From: JAJYSO01 sp964451785
GTDB lineage: Bacteria; Bacteroidota; Bacteroidia; Flavobacteriales; Flavobacteriaceae
Assembly (NCBI GenBank): GCA_964451785.1
Contig: CAYVJG010000016.1
Location: 1 to 62,475 of the forward strand
DNA length: 62,475 nucleotides
Reading direction: 5' to 3'
The notes under the pieces were generated by a model, which saw nothing but the letters and a program-made list of their open reading frames with translations, ran no database searches and had not been told where the DNA came from. Of this stretch, positions 18,814-28,394 are shown in pieces (positions within the stretch are counted from its first letter, which is position 1; each line of letters begins with the position of its first letter). The position numbers were made by a program, and so were the translations under genes.

Positions 18814-20040
18814 TTAATTATTCTTCGTTAAAGAAGAGTCGGGTTTTGCCAAGGTAGATTTTGGTGTAATAATTGAATCTGCTCGATATGGCAAGGCTTT
18901 AATTTTAGTTGAATCATTGACCTTATTCATACCTTCAACTAAAATTCTATCGCCAGGGTTTAGCCCTCCAGAGACTATATAACGGTTGTTAGGCGCTGTA
19001 GATTGGATATCTATTTTTTGGCGTTTTACATAACCTTCAGGAGTCATTTTCTTAACAAAAGTAATAGCCTGTAATTCAAAGGTTGCTTTTTGAGGAATGA
19101 TCAGTGCTCCACTAATTTTTTTATGCATAATTAGTGTACCTGTATTACCTGATCTCAAGATATTGCTTTCGTTTGAAAAACTAGCACGCATAGTAATTGC
19201 ACCTGTATTTTTATTAATTTGACCTGAAGAAGCATCAATGACTCCTGCTTCAGGATATTCAGTACCATTTGCTAAAATAAGAGAAACCGTTTGGTTTGTA
19301 TCTATATCCTTCCCTTTAGCATTGGCTGTCTGTCTAGCTTTTTTGTTTTTTAAAATTTCAAAGAAGTCAGATTCATTCATTGAAAAGTAAACATAAACTT
19401 CATGTACATCTGACAATACCGTAATCGGCTCTTTATCGCCTGGGCTAACAACATTACCAATACGTTTAGGAATACGACCAATATAACCACTAACAGGGGC
19501 GTTAATCACGGTAAAGTCCATCATAATTTGAGCACTAGCCACTTGCGCTTTTGCTTGTCTAAGATTGGCTTGAGCAACAGCGTAGTTAGATTGTTCTTTT
19601 TCTAGTCGAATAGGCGCTATAACTTGATTTTCTACCAAAGGTTTTAATCGCTCCACCTCTAGCTGGGCATTATTTAAATTCGCTTTAGCTACATTTTCAG
19701 CAGCCAGGGCTTCGTATAAATTTTGTTGGTAGGTTTGCGGATTAATCTTAAACAGCTTTTGCCCCTTTTCTACATAATCACCTTCATCTACATAAGCTTG
19801 CACTAACTCGCCTGTCACCTGAGGTCTTATCTCGACATTTATTTTCCCTTCTACGGTTCCCAAGAAACTCTTATCGACCACTACAGTACCTGTATCAACC
19901 GTATAGACGGGTAAGGCGATGGCATTGTCATTAGTTTTTTTGTTTTTTTCTCCACTAGAGCAGCTTTTAACGGCAAAAGCTAAACTCATAATTCCCACTG
20001 CAAACAGTGCAAACTTGAATCTTGATAAAGGTTTTTTCAT
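18814..20040 (-). CDS. RND efflux periplasmic adaptor (AcrA/MexA family)
   Basis: 408 residues. Lipoprotein-type N-terminus (SLAFAVKSC, Cys at about 27). Lipoyl half-domains around VEIRPQVTGELVQAYVDEGDYVEKGQKLFKI and the matching half after the hairpin (INAPVSGYIGRIPKRIGNVVSPG), with a coiled-coil hairpin of about 60 residues between them, then beta-barrel and membrane-proximal domains. It links the pump to the outer-membrane factor. First gene of the operon. No local repressor gene is seen, so regulation is likely from elsewhere. Confidence 0.93.
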   Translation of the reverse strand: MKKPLSRFKFALFAVGIMSLAFAVKSCSSGEKNKKTNDNAIALPVYTVDTGTVVVDKSFLGTVEGKINVEIRPQVTGELVQAYVDEGDYVEKGQKLFKINPQTYQQNLYEALAAENVAKANLNNAQLEVERLKPLVENQVIAPIRLEKEQSNYAVAQANLRQAKAQVASAQIMMDFTVINAPVSGYIGRIPKRIGNVVSPGDKEPITVLSDVHEVYVYFSMNESDFFEILKNKKARQTANAKGKDIDTNQTVSLILANGTEYPEAGVIDASSGQINKNTGAITMRASFSNESNILRSGNTGTLIMHKKISGALIIPQKATFELQAITFVKKMTPEGYVKRQKIDIQSTAPNNRYIVSGGLNPGDRILVEGMNKVNDSTKIKALPYRADSIITPKSTLAKPDSSLTKNN

Positions 20041-20124
20041 AAGACCTAAATTCTATTTTTTTGATAAACTGGTTAGCTAAAATAAGTACACTCAACTTAG
20101 AGATTATTAAGAAGCACTTACTTT

Positions 20125-20132
20125 CAAATATA
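20125..20132 (-). promoter_or_regulatory. Candidate -7 box (TATATTTG) of the efflux operon
   Basis: A perfect TAnnTTTG on the minus strand, 84 bases before the adaptor start. The nearest TTG is 13 bases upstream, closer than the usual 17-23, so the -33 element is doubtful. The remaining 20041-20407 is AT-rich with nothing else recognised. Confidence 0.35.
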
Positions 20133-20407
20133 CGAAAAATCGAATCAAATCGCTTTTCGAATATCAAAACAACAGATTATTTCTCTAAATATATATCCAA
20201 TTAACTAAGATTTATAAAAACAAATAGCTTGCAAGGGTAGATATATATAAACGTTGTAAGTTAATTTCTATGTGATTTTTTTATTTAACAAATAAACAAT
20301 ATTACTAATCAGAACTCCAGCATACGGTATGTTTATAGACTAACACACCATCAAATCAGGCCTAATAAAATGACTTTAAATATTTAAAAAATAAGTTAAT
20401 AAAGAAT

Positions 20408-20444
20408 AAAAAAATAGCCCACAGCTTTAAATTACTATGGGCTA
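20408..20444 (-). terminator. Terminator of the ClC gene
   Basis: Stem of 9/10 bp (20415-20424 with 20435-20444, arms TAGCCCACAG / CTATGGGCTA), 10-base loop. The seven A at 20408-20414 give a T-tract on the minus strand. It is 72 bases past the ClC stop. Confidence 0.75.
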
Positions 20445-20516
20445 AACCTAATATTTTGTATTACTAATGAAGTAAACAACAAATTTAGAAAAAATCTAAA
20501 CGGAAGTTATTTTAAA

Positions 20517-21818
20517 TTAATCTTCTAATAAGGCCTTTTCTTTTCCTAATTGAGCAGCAATAAGCGGTGATTTAGGAGCTAAGAAAAATCCTGTTAAACT
20601 GGCAAATAAGATGGGCATAAAAAATTCAAATCCAGTCAAGGTGCTCACCAGAATAATAGTACTGATAGGGGTACGTGTAACACAAGCATTAACTGCGGCC
20701 ATACAGCACACCACTGCTAGACCAATATTTTGTCCTGGAAATAATTTGAACAAGATTAAACCTAAAGCCGTACCAATAAAGAATAGAGGAATAATGAATC
20801 CACCTCGCCATCCTGAAGTAACAGTAAGCGACATGGTAAATATTTTAGCAAACATAATAAGTACTAAAAGGCCAAGTGTCCAAGAGCCGGCCAATAGATC
20901 AATCACTTCATAATGTGAGAAGAAGCGAGTGATAGGTAATTTCCACGCTATGATTCCTAAGATCAAACCACTGAGTGTGGTTTGGATATAAAAGGGAAGT
21001 TTTGCTTTTTTAAACGTATTGTTTAATCCTCTAAATGTATATATGATAACCCAACCTAAAGCAGCAGCAATAACACCATAGCCCATAGCCCAAAAGAAAT
21101 CTGTCACCACAAAGGCTTCTGTCTGTTCAAAAGGTAAAGCCCAAACCGGCGCCAAGCCCATATTGGTGATAAATTGGAAAACAATAAAACTGGTACCACT
21201 AGCCACAAAAGCCGGAATTAGAGCGGCATAATACTCCACCACGTGTTTGTGATGCATAATTTCAAGTGCAAACAAGCTCCCGCCGAGCGGTGCACCAAAC
21301 ATAGCGGTAAACCCAGTTGCCATACCAGCTATACTCAATGAACGATATTCTTCACCCCTAAGTTTCAATTTCCTAGCCATCCAGGAACCTATTGAACAAA
21401 CCACTTGAACCATAGGAGCTTCCGGACCGGCGCTACTTCCTGCACTAATACCTATTATTGAAGTCACAATCATTGAAGGATTGTGTTTTGTATCTACTTT
21501 CCCTCCTTTAAATCGAATGTTATTAAGAACAACTTGTAGCTCACCTGGATCGCCTTTAAAATGAATAATCAATCCGATGATTAATCCTGCTCCCCCCATA
21601 ATCGCTACAACTTGCCATCCCGCAGAGAACAGCTGTACGATTTCCATTAAATGATCTATAATTATCCAATAGAGACCAGCTACAATTCCACCAATAATAC
21701 CTAAAGCAAACCAAATAAAAAATGATTTTGAAAACACAAAGGGATTAATGGTAATTGGGGCGTTAATTTGGTCCCTTACCTTAATCCATTTCCGACGGCG
21801 AGAAAACTCTGACATCAC
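20517..21818 (-). CDS. ClC-family chloride channel/antiporter
   Basis: 433 residues, about ten membrane helices. The selectivity-filter motif GSSAGPEAP (usual GxxxGPExP) is at about 130, GMATGFTAMFGAPLGGSLFALE follows, and GGFIIPLFFIGTALG is the third filter segment. The conserved start GPE glutamate, the gating Glu of the family, is present. It moves chloride, possibly coupled to protons or fluoride, across the inner membrane. No CBS domain. Transcribed alone. Confidence 0.9.
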   Translation of the reverse strand: MMSEFSRRRKWIKVRDQINAPITINPFVFSKSFFIWFALGIIGGIVAGLYWIIIDHLMEIVQLFSAGWQVVAIMGGAGLIIGLIIHFKGDPGELQVVLNNIRFKGGKVDTKHNPSMIVTSIIGISAGSSAGPEAPMVQVVCSIGSWMARKLKLRGEEYRSLSIAGMATGFTAMFGAPLGGSLFALEIMHHKHVVEYYAALIPAFVASGTSFIVFQFITNMGLAPVWALPFEQTEAFVVTDFFWAMGYGVIAAALGWVIIYTFRGLNNTFKKAKLPFYIQTTLSGLILGIIAWKLPITRFFSHYEVIDLLAGSWTLGLLVLIMFAKIFTMSLTVTSGWRGGFIIPLFFIGTALGLILFKLFPGQNIGLAVVCCMAAVNACVTRTPISTIILVSTLTGFEFFMPILFASLTGFFLAPKSPLIAAQLGKEKALLED

Positions 21819-22056
21819 TAATAACTAAACAGTTGAACAATAATTTAAATCAAAAAAAATAGGCTGCAAAGTTAGTGGTTTTTTATTAAAAACTAAAAAT
21901 AACCCAACTAAAAATATAAAAATCAAAAAACGAAATTGAATGAACGCTCTTTAAAGTAAAATAAGCAATAAATTCTAGCTATTATTCAATTCTATGTAAT
22001 AGCGTATAAGGAAAATTAAATTTCACTATTAAAAACAAAATCCTCCTAAACCTAAA

Positions 22057-22083
22057 AACCTCCCGACGAGTCATCAGGAGGTT
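22057..22083 (-). terminator. Terminator of the sdh operon
   Basis: On the minus strand an 11-bp stem with two G-U wobbles, a 5-base loop (GACTC) and a T-rich tail (GGTTTTTAGG). It is 25 bases beyond the sdhB stop. Confidence 0.75.
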
Positions 22084-22107
22084 CCATTCAATTTATCAAA
22101 AATTGAT

Positions 22108-22854
22108 TTATCCTTTAGTACTAGCTTGAATAAACTCTTTATTCATACGAGCGATATTGGTCAATTTAATACCTTTAGGGCATTCAATTTCACAAGCTCC
22201 AGTATTAGTACAGCTACCAAATCCTTCTTCATCCATTTGACGAACCATAGCTTTAGCGCGTTCAGAAGCCTCAGGGCGACCTTGTGGCAATAAAGCGTAT
22301 TGCGAGATTTTAGCTCCCACAAATAAGGCAGCACTAGCATTTTTACAAGCAGCAACACAAGCACCACAACCAATACAAGTAGCCGAGTTAAAGGCCTCAT
22401 CAGCTGCAGCTTTATTAACAGGAATTGAGTTAGCATCAACCGGGTTACCAGAAGTATTTACTGATACGTAACCACCAGCTTGTTGAATGCGATCAAAAGC
22501 AGAACGATCAACTACTAAATCTTTAATTACCGGAAATGCCTTAGCGCGGAAAGGTTCAATATAAATGGTATCGCCATCGTTAAATTTGCGCATGTGCAGC
22601 TGGCAGGTAGTCGTCAAGCGACCTGGGCCATGAGGCTCTCCGTTAATTTGCATTGAGCAGGTACCACAAATACCTTCACGGCAATCGTGATCAAACTCAA
22701 TTGGTTCTTTATCTTCAGCAACTAATTGCTCGTTGAGGACGTCCATCATTTCAAGAAAAGACATATCAGGACTGATGTCATCAACGGTATAATCAACCAT
22801 TCCACCTTTAGCCTGAGCACTTTCTTGACGCCAAATTTTTAAGTTTAATTTCAT
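22108..22854 (-). CDS. sdhB: Succinate dehydrogenase / fumarate reductase iron-sulfur subunit
   Basis: 248 residues. Plant-ferredoxin-type [2Fe-2S] site CREGICGTCSMQING with a further Cys in TTCQLH, then the 4Fe-4S and 3Fe-4S sites CIGCGACVAAC and CTNTGACEIECPKG. It passes electrons from the FAD subunit to the membrane haem subunit. Last gene of sdhCAB on the minus strand, 137 bases after sdhA, a gap wide enough that some separate control or processing is possible. Confidence 0.96.
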   Translation of the reverse strand: MKLNLKIWRQESAQAKGGMVDYTVDDISPDMSFLEMMDVLNEQLVAEDKEPIEFDHDCREGICGTCSMQINGEPHGPGRLTTTCQLHMRKFNDGDTIYIEPFRAKAFPVIKDLVVDRSAFDRIQQAGGYVSVNTSGNPVDANSIPVNKAAADEAFNSATCIGCGACVAACKNASAALFVGAKISQYALLPQGRPEASERAKAMVRQMDEEGFGSCTNTGACEIECPKGIKLTNIARMNKEFIQASTKG

Positions 22855-22991
22855 ATCTTAAAACTTAAGTTGTGCGGTTAACTGTTTAAAAACTAATCTT
22901 ACAAAATGTAAATGCATTAAACAATCAACTGCCACGTTTATTGATTAAAACAAGGGGTAATGCAAAGTCATTGAGCCTTGTTTGAATTTTA

Positions 22992-24998
22992 TTATTTTTT
23001 ATAGTTTCTCACTTTGAGTTCAATACCCTCAAATGTCAATTGCTCTTTGTGCAATTCAGCATCTTTAGGCTCGCCTTTAAATTCCCATGCAGAAACAAAG
23101 CAGAAGTCTTTATCATTACGTTTAGCTTCACCTTCTTCAGTGATATGCTCTTCGCGTAAGTGACATCCACATGATTCATCACGTGTTAAAGCATCTTTAG
23201 CCATCAACTCACCCAACTCCATAAAATCTGCTACACGACCAGCTTTTTCGAGTTCTGAGTTTTTAGTATCGGCACGACCGGTAACTTTTACGTTTTTCCA
23301 GAAATCTTTACGCAAAGCTGAAATTTCTTCGATGGCTTCTTTAAGGTCTTTTTCATTACGAGAAATACCACATTTTTCCCACATGATGTGGCCTAATTTC
23401 TTGTGGTAGTAATCTACTGAGTGTTCACCTTTATTATTCAAGAAGAAATCGATGCGTTCTTTAACGGCTTTTTCAGCTTCATCAAACTCTTTTGTATCGG
23501 TTGAGATTTTTCCGGTTTGAATATCATCTGCCAAATAATCACCGATGGTATAAGGCAATACAAAATACCCATCAGCCAAAGCTTGCATCAATGCAGATGC
23601 TCCTAAGCGGTTAGCACCGTGATCAGAGAAGTTAGCTTCACCAATAGCATAACAACCAGGAATGGTAGTTTGCAAGTTATAATCTACCCAAAGTCCACCC
23701 ATGGTATAGTGTACTGCCGGGAAGATTTTAAATGGTGTTTCATAAGGATTATCATCGGTAATTTTTTCGTACATAGCGAAAAGGTTACCGTATTTAGCCT
23801 TAACAATTGCTTTACCCAAGCGATCGATTTCTTGATCAGTTGGATTGTGATGTCCCATTGAGAAGGCTTTTTCACGACCGTAACGCTCAATAGCGCTTTT
23901 AAAGTCTAAGAACACAGCTTTACCTGATTCATTCACCCCATAACCAGCATCACAACGTTCTTTAGCAGCACGTGAAGCAACGTCACGAGGCACCAAGTTA
24001 CCATAAGCCGGATAGCGACGTTCTAAGTAGTAATCGCGATCTTCTTCTTTAATATCTATAGCTGTAATTTCACCTTTGCGCAACTTTTCAACATCTTTCA
24101 TGTGCTTAGGCACCCAGATACGGCCGTCATTACGCAACGACTCAGACATCAACGTCAATTTTGATTGGTAATCACCAGTAACCGGAATACAAGTTGGGTG
24201 AATTTGCACATAGCAAGGGTTAGCAAAGAAAGCTCCTTTACGGTGCGCTCTCCAAGAAGCCATCACATTACTTCCCATAGCATTTGTAGACAAGAAGTAA
24301 ACGTTTCCATAACCACCTGATCCAAGTACTACAGCATGAGCAGAGTGACGTTCAATTTCACCAGTAACTAAGTTACGGGCAATAATACCACGCGCTTTAC
24401 CATCAACAAGAACAAGATCAAGCATTTCATGACGGGTAAACGATTGTACTTTACCGCGATTCACTTGACGGTTTAAAGCGCCATAAGCTCCTAACAACAA
24501 TTGTTGTCCGGTTTGTCCTTTAGCATAAAATGTACGAGACACCAACACCCCACCAAAAGAGCGGTTATCTAAGGTTCCGCCGTATTCACGGGCAAAAGGA
24601 ACACCTTGAGCCACACATTGGTCAATAATGTTACCTGACACTTGTGCTAAGCGGTAAGTATTAGACTCACGTGAGCGGTAGTCTCCTCCTTTTTCAGTAT
24701 CGTAAAACAAACGGTAATCTGAGTCACCATCGCCTTGATAATCTTTAGAAGCGTTAATCCCTCCTTGCGCAGCAATAGAGTGTGCACGACGCGGAGAATC
24801 TTGATAGCAAAATGTTTTGACGTTATAGCCGAGTTCTGCTAAACTGGCAGCAGCACTGGCACCAGCCAAACCTGTACCAATAACAATAATATCGAGATTA
24901 CGTTTATTAGCTGGATTGACTAAGCGAATATGATTTTTATAATTATCCCATTTTTTTTCAATGGGTCCTTCAGGTACTTTAGAATCTAATACTGACAT
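22992..24998 (-). CDS. sdhA: Succinate dehydrogenase / fumarate reductase flavoprotein subunit
   Basis: 668 residues. FAD-binding GTGLAGASAAASLAELG near residue 43, SIAAQGGINA (the site of covalent FAD attachment lies in this region, AHSIAAQGG), substrate-loop motifs HPTCIP and the catalytic Arg region RDVASRAAKERCD, C-terminal GCHLREEH. Length and features fit the type-B (Bacteroides/Wolinella-like) enzyme, which oxidises succinate to fumarate in the TCA cycle or reverses it under low oxygen. Confidence 0.96.
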   Translation of the reverse strand: MSVLDSKVPEGPIEKKWDNYKNHIRLVNPANKRNLDIIVIGTGLAGASAAASLAELGYNVKTFCYQDSPRRAHSIAAQGGINASKDYQGDGDSDYRLFYDTEKGGDYRSRESNTYRLAQVSGNIIDQCVAQGVPFAREYGGTLDNRSFGGVLVSRTFYAKGQTGQQLLLGAYGALNRQVNRGKVQSFTRHEMLDLVLVDGKARGIIARNLVTGEIERHSAHAVVLGSGGYGNVYFLSTNAMGSNVMASWRAHRKGAFFANPCYVQIHPTCIPVTGDYQSKLTLMSESLRNDGRIWVPKHMKDVEKLRKGEITAIDIKEEDRDYYLERRYPAYGNLVPRDVASRAAKERCDAGYGVNESGKAVFLDFKSAIERYGREKAFSMGHHNPTDQEIDRLGKAIVKAKYGNLFAMYEKITDDNPYETPFKIFPAVHYTMGGLWVDYNLQTTIPGCYAIGEANFSDHGANRLGASALMQALADGYFVLPYTIGDYLADDIQTGKISTDTKEFDEAEKAVKERIDFFLNNKGEHSVDYYHKKLGHIMWEKCGISRNEKDLKEAIEEISALRKDFWKNVKVTGRADTKNSELEKAGRVADFMELGELMAKDALTRDESCGCHLREEHITEEGEAKRNDKDFCFVSAWEFKGEPKDAELHKEQLTFEGIELKVRNYKK

Positions 24999-25010
24999 AT
25001 ATCCTTCGAA

Positions 25011-25676
25011 TTAAAGCGTGCTAAAAAAGTGAAAAAGAGCAATGTAAATAAACAATAATGGCACTATAATAGAATACCATTTAGCAAATCCTTTGATTGC
25101 TCTTGAGTTTTTATTCCCCCAACCGAGTGATTGAAAAGAACCGTAAAACCCGTGCAAAAGGTGTAACATTAATAAAATAAATGCTACTACATAAATTGCA
25201 ACACGAACAGGGCTTTGGAATTTAGCAACCAACTCTGTATAAAACCGAGTTGTGTCGGTTACCGCAAAACCATCACCAAATTTGTGTGCCATCTCTGGCC
25301 ACCAAAAATCGTAAAAGTGTAACACCAAGAAAGCTAAAATCACTAATCCTGTGTAAATCATGTTACGAGACATCCATGATGTGTTCACCGCTTTATTATA
25401 ACGTGTGTATTTTACAGGTCGTGCAGCTTTGTTTCGTGCCTCTAACACAAAAGCCATCACAAAATGAAACACAACCCCAATGACTAATAACGGTTGCATA
25501 ACAGCTTGTATAACAAAGTTATACCCCATAAATTCGGAAAGACTATTAAATAAGTCTGGACTTATGGTCGAGGTAAAGTTGACGACCACATGCAAGAGCA
25601 AGAATAAGACTAAAAACAGTCCTGAAATACCCATAGCAAATTTTCTAGCTACAGTAGTGTTGAGAAATCCACTCAT
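25011..25676 (-). CDS. sdhC: Succinate dehydrogenase cytochrome b subunit (type B, di-haem)
   Basis: 221 residues with five membrane helices and conserved His (LLHVVVNF, VFHFVMAF, VLHFYDFWW, LLHLLHGFYGSFQSLG) that bind two haems, as in the single-subunit anchors of Wolinella- and Bacillus-type enzymes. It exchanges electrons with menaquinone. First gene of sdhCAB; sdhA starts 12 bases downstream. Confidence 0.93.
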   Translation of the reverse strand: MSGFLNTTVARKFAMGISGLFLVLFLLLHVVVNFTSTISPDLFNSLSEFMGYNFVIQAVMQPLLVIGVVFHFVMAFVLEARNKAARPVKYTRYNKAVNTSWMSRNMIYTGLVILAFLVLHFYDFWWPEMAHKFGDGFAVTDTTRFYTELVAKFQSPVRVAIYVVAFILLMLHLLHGFYGSFQSLGWGNKNSRAIKGFAKWYSIIVPLLFIYIALFHFFSTL

Positions 25677-25704
25677 CGATCAATTATTTTAATAAAATTT
25701 TAGA

Positions 25705-25735
25705 CAAAAATACGCCTCAATTCTCTTTTGAACAA
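25705..25735 (-). promoter_or_regulatory. sdhCAB promoter (TTG-N20-TATTTTTG)
   Basis: On the minus strand TTG (25733-25735) and TATTTTTG (25705-25712) are 20 bases apart, a full match to the flavobacterial pattern TTG-N(17-23)-TAnnTTTG. Transcription would start near 25698, about 22 bases before sdhC. The rest of 25736-25954 is AT-rich with nothing recognised. Confidence 0.6.
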
Positions 25736-25954
25736 GCTTTACATCAAAGATTAACCCTATTTAGAATGAGTTTAATCAATAAAAAATGGAAATCTTACTA
25801 AATTATATAGTTTTTTTAATCAATCTCTTAGGTATTCATTTTTTATTTCGGCAATTCAATAAAATTAGGCTTAGCTCTATTACAAATCTATTTTTATGCT
25901 AATGTTTGTTAGTTTTTTTTGTCCTTGTTTTTAATCTGTAAAACCGGCGAAAAC

Positions 25955-26000
25955 CATAAAAAAAATCTACTAAAGATAGACTTACCTTATAGTAGATTTT
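25955..26000 (-). terminator. Terminator of the GH16 gene
   Basis: Perfect 10-bp arms AAAATCTACT (25962-25971) and AGTAGATTTT (25991-26000), 19-base loop. The preceding A-run gives a minus-strand T-tract. It is 21 bases past the stop. Confidence 0.75.
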
Positions 26001-26021
26001 CAATGCGAAAATTAAAGTTTT

Positions 26022-26966
26022 TTAATGCGATTTAGGTTTGTAATACCGCACATAATCTACCTTATAAGTCATAGGGAATTTTAAATCTGTAGAATCAACT
26101 CTGATATCTACCGCTAAATTAAGTCGGAAGTATTGCGGTTGTAAAAAGGGGTTTTCTCCAAATTTATTTAAGCTACTATCTTTAGCGTAAACCAAACGAT
26201 TCAACAATTGATTGTCCAGATACAAACTCAACGAATCTTTATTCCAATCCATGCGCCAGGTATGATATTTTTCAGGCCAATGTGGATCTTTTGCTAAAAA
26301 GTCGGCCAATTTGTGATGACTTGATTTCCAGGTCCCCCACATAAAATTAGCTAAGATGGTTGATTGATTATCAACTTGATAAAATTCCATGATATCAATT
26401 TCACCATTAGCCGGCCAAATTCTGTTTTTCCCTACTGTCCAAATTGCCGGCCAAGCGCCGGTAGTGGTATCGATTTTAGCCCGCGTTACTATACTTCCAA
26501 ATAGAAATTCTTTTTTGCCATGTGTTTCTATGGCTGATGAGGTATAGTTAGCATAAGCTCTATTTTCTTTCCAGTTTTTACTAGCTGGTTTATAATTTGG
26601 ATTTTTTACTTTTTCAGCTCGAGCCGTAATCACTAAATTTCCATCTTTTACAATAGCATTATCTTCTTGATACCACTGTGGCTCATGGTTACGTACAAAA
26701 CCATGCTCAAATTGCCATACAGTTGGATCAGGTTTTCCTTCATAATTAAACTCTTCACTCCACACCAATTCATAATCATCCTTCATATCATCAGGCAGAT
26801 CATTAACACTAGGTATTACAGAATCAGTAGATTTAATTTCTGTTGGTGTTGTAACGGTTATTGTGGTTGTTGATTTTGTAGCGTTTTTGCAGGCAAATAA
26901 GCAGCATACTACGCCTACAGCAAGTCCATAACGGCTAACCAGAGGAATGAGGTTTTTAGCAAACAT
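26022..26966 (-). CDS. Glycoside hydrolase family 16 lipoprotein (beta-glucanase-like)
   Basis: 314 residues. Lipobox CCLFACK near residue 26, a Thr/Ser-rich linker to about 60, then a GH16 jelly roll with DYELVWSEEFNYEG at the start and the catalytic motif GEIDIMEFYQ (ExDxxE: nucleophile and acid/base Glu). Bacteroidota GH16 lipoproteins cleave beta-1,3/1,4-glucans, laminarin, agar or related algal polysaccharides; which one is not readable here. No SusCD pair or other CAZyme is beside it, so it is not part of a visible polysaccharide-utilisation locus. Confidence 0.92.
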   Translation of the reverse strand: MFAKNLIPLVSRYGLAVGVVCCLFACKNATKSTTTITVTTPTEIKSTDSVIPSVNDLPDDMKDDYELVWSEEFNYEGKPDPTVWQFEHGFVRNHEPQWYQEDNAIVKDGNLVITARAEKVKNPNYKPASKNWKENRAYANYTSSAIETHGKKEFLFGSIVTRAKIDTTTGAWPAIWTVGKNRIWPANGEIDIMEFYQVDNQSTILANFMWGTWKSSHHKLADFLAKDPHWPEKYHTWRMDWNKDSLSLYLDNQLLNRLVYAKDSSLNKFGENPFLQPQYFRLNLAVDIRVDSTDLKFPMTYKVDYVRYYKPKSH

Positions 26967-26994
26967 AATTTTTGAGATAATTGTTAAATATTCT

Positions 26995-27002
26995 CAAATA
27001 TA
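26995..27002 (-). promoter_or_regulatory. Candidate -7 box (TATATTTG) of the GH16 gene
   Basis: A perfect TAnnTTTG on the minus strand, 28 bases before the start codon. Only a weak -33 (TTAG) is about 19 bases further upstream. Confidence 0.4.
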
Positions 27003-27058
27003 AAATTATTTTTAATATTTACTAATTTGTTATTAACAATTACACACTAAAATCAACA

Positions 27059-27085
27059 GCGCTATTAAAGTTTTACTCATAGCGC
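27059..27085 (-). terminator. Weak terminator-like hairpin overlapping the cbpM stop
   Basis: Arms GCGCTAT (27059-27065) and ATAGCGC (27079-27085), 13-base loop. There is only a short T-rich tail on the minus strand. Confidence 0.35.
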
Positions 27086-27363
27086 CTAAGTCTGTTACGC
27101 AACAATCGATTATCGTCTTGCAACCGCTTAAGTTTATCTAAGAGATTTTGAACAGCAGATAAGCCTTCTACATTAATATTTAAATCGTTGTGTAAACGAC
27201 ACAGGCGTTCAAAATTTTTCATCTCTTCTGAAATTAAATACGTCTTTTTTTCTTTAATTTCGAGATGAAGCAACTCGCGCTCGTGTAAAGCAAAAATAAA
27301 TTCTTCTTTCACTTTATAGTGCTTACAAACTTCAGTAATCAAAATAAATTCTTCAGTAATCAT
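27073..27363 (-). CDS. cbpM: Chaperone modulator CbpM-like (MerR-like fold)
   Basis: 96 residues. Begins ITEEFILITEVCKHYKVKEEFIFALHE, the short winged-helix-like CbpM/MerR_2 domain, and ends in a coiled coil (VQNLLDKLKRLQDDNRLLRNRL). CbpM binds the J domain of CbpA and blocks its DnaK and DNA-binding functions. Its ATG overlaps the cbpA stop by 4 bases (ATGA type), which fits coupled production of regulator and target. Confidence 0.85.
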   Translation of the reverse strand: MITEEFILITEVCKHYKVKEEFIFALHERELLHLEIKEKKTYLISEEMKNFERLCRLHNDLNINVEGLSAVQNLLDKLKRLQDDNRLLRNRLRRYE

Positions 27364-28265
27364 GACCGTAAAGTTTTAAGTTTTGTCAACAGTTCTCGTT
27401 CTTCTGCAGATAGATTAGTAGGCAACTTAACAGTGTAAGTCAAAAATAAATCGCCATACTTTTCCTCTTTTTTATAAACCGGAAAGCCTTTTCCTTTTAA
27501 TTTTACTTTTGTTCCTGACTGTGTTTCAGGTTTAACTGTAAGTTTGACTTGCCCATCAAAAGTATCTACTGTAATACTCCCGCCTAATAATGCAGTATAT
27601 AAATCGAGCTCAACAGTTTTATAGAGGTCAGCTCCTTCGCGAACAAATGCGGTATCGTTATGAATACTAAATCTGATATACAAATCACCGTTAGGGCCAC
27701 CGTTTACTCCTGCTCCACCATGACCTTTAATTCGAATACTTTGCCCATCTGTAACCCCAGCAGGAATAGTTAACCGAATTGATTTACCATTGACTTGCAA
27801 AGTTTGTTTATGAGTTTTAAAAACCTGTTGCAAAGAGAGTTGCAGTTCAGCATTAAAGTCTTGTCCCTTAAATTTTGGATGTCTACCTTGCCCGTGCCTA
27901 CGAGCAGAACCGCCAAACATCTGCTCAAAGAAATCAGAAAAGGTATCTTCATCAAAGTTACCGGAATAGCCGTATTGCTGTCGACTTCCAGACTGCGTTT
28001 GCTTATTTTGCGCCTGACGAGCAGCCTCAAATTGGTCTGCATGCTCCCAATCCTTACCGTATTTATCGTATTGTTTCCGTTTTTCAGAATCACTCAGTAC
28101 CGCATTAGCTTCGTTGAGTTCTTGAAATTTTCGTTGTGCTTCTTTATCATCCGGATTTAAATCGGGATGCATCTGCCGAGCTTTCTTGCGGTAAGCTTTT
28201 TTAATTTCATCAGCTGTGGCGCTTTTTGAAACCCCCAATACTTTGTAATAGTCAATATAATCCAT
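27360..28265 (-). CDS. cbpA: DnaJ-type cochaperone CbpA
   Basis: 301 residues. J domain 1-70 with the HPD motif (RQMHPDLNPDD), a Gly/Gln-rich linker with FSDFFEQMFGG, then two C-terminal substrate-binding domains (IPAGVTDGQSIRIKGHGGAG, VKLKGKGFPVY). It has no zinc-finger (CxxCxGxG) region, so it is CbpA rather than DnaJ. It stimulates the DnaK ATPase. Paired with cbpM downstream. Confidence 0.93.
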   Translation of the reverse strand: MDYIDYYKVLGVSKSATADEIKKAYRKKARQMHPDLNPDDKEAQRKFQELNEANAVLSDSEKRKQYDKYGKDWEHADQFEAARQAQNKQTQSGSRQQYGYSGNFDEDTFSDFFEQMFGGSARRHGQGRHPKFKGQDFNAELQLSLQQVFKTHKQTLQVNGKSIRLTIPAGVTDGQSIRIKGHGGAGVNGGPNGDLYIRFSIHNDTAFVREGADLYKTVELDLYTALLGGSITVDTFDGQVKLTVKPETQSGTKVKLKGKGFPVYKKEEKYGDLFLTYTVKLPTNLSAEERELLTKLKTLRS

Positions 28266-28331
28266 AAAGATTTCATTAGATTGAACTATTAAAGGTAAAA
28301 AATATTAGCTAAACTATTGTGTATAAAAGCA

Positions 28332-28368
28332 GAAAACCGTTTCCTCATAAACAGAGCAAACGGTTTTC
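28332..28368 (-). terminator. Probable terminator of atpDC
   Basis: Perfect 11-bp arms GAAAACCGTTT and AAACGGTTTTC with a 15-base loop, 27 bases past the atpC stop. The T-tail on the minus strand is short. Confidence 0.6.
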
Positions 28369-28394
28369 AAAAATATGTAAAAAGCTTTTAACCT

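Noticed and set aside
26022..28265. GH16 gene as part of a polysaccharide-utilisation locus
   Set aside because: No SusC/SusD pair, sensor or second CAZyme nearby; neighbours are chaperone and respiratory genes.
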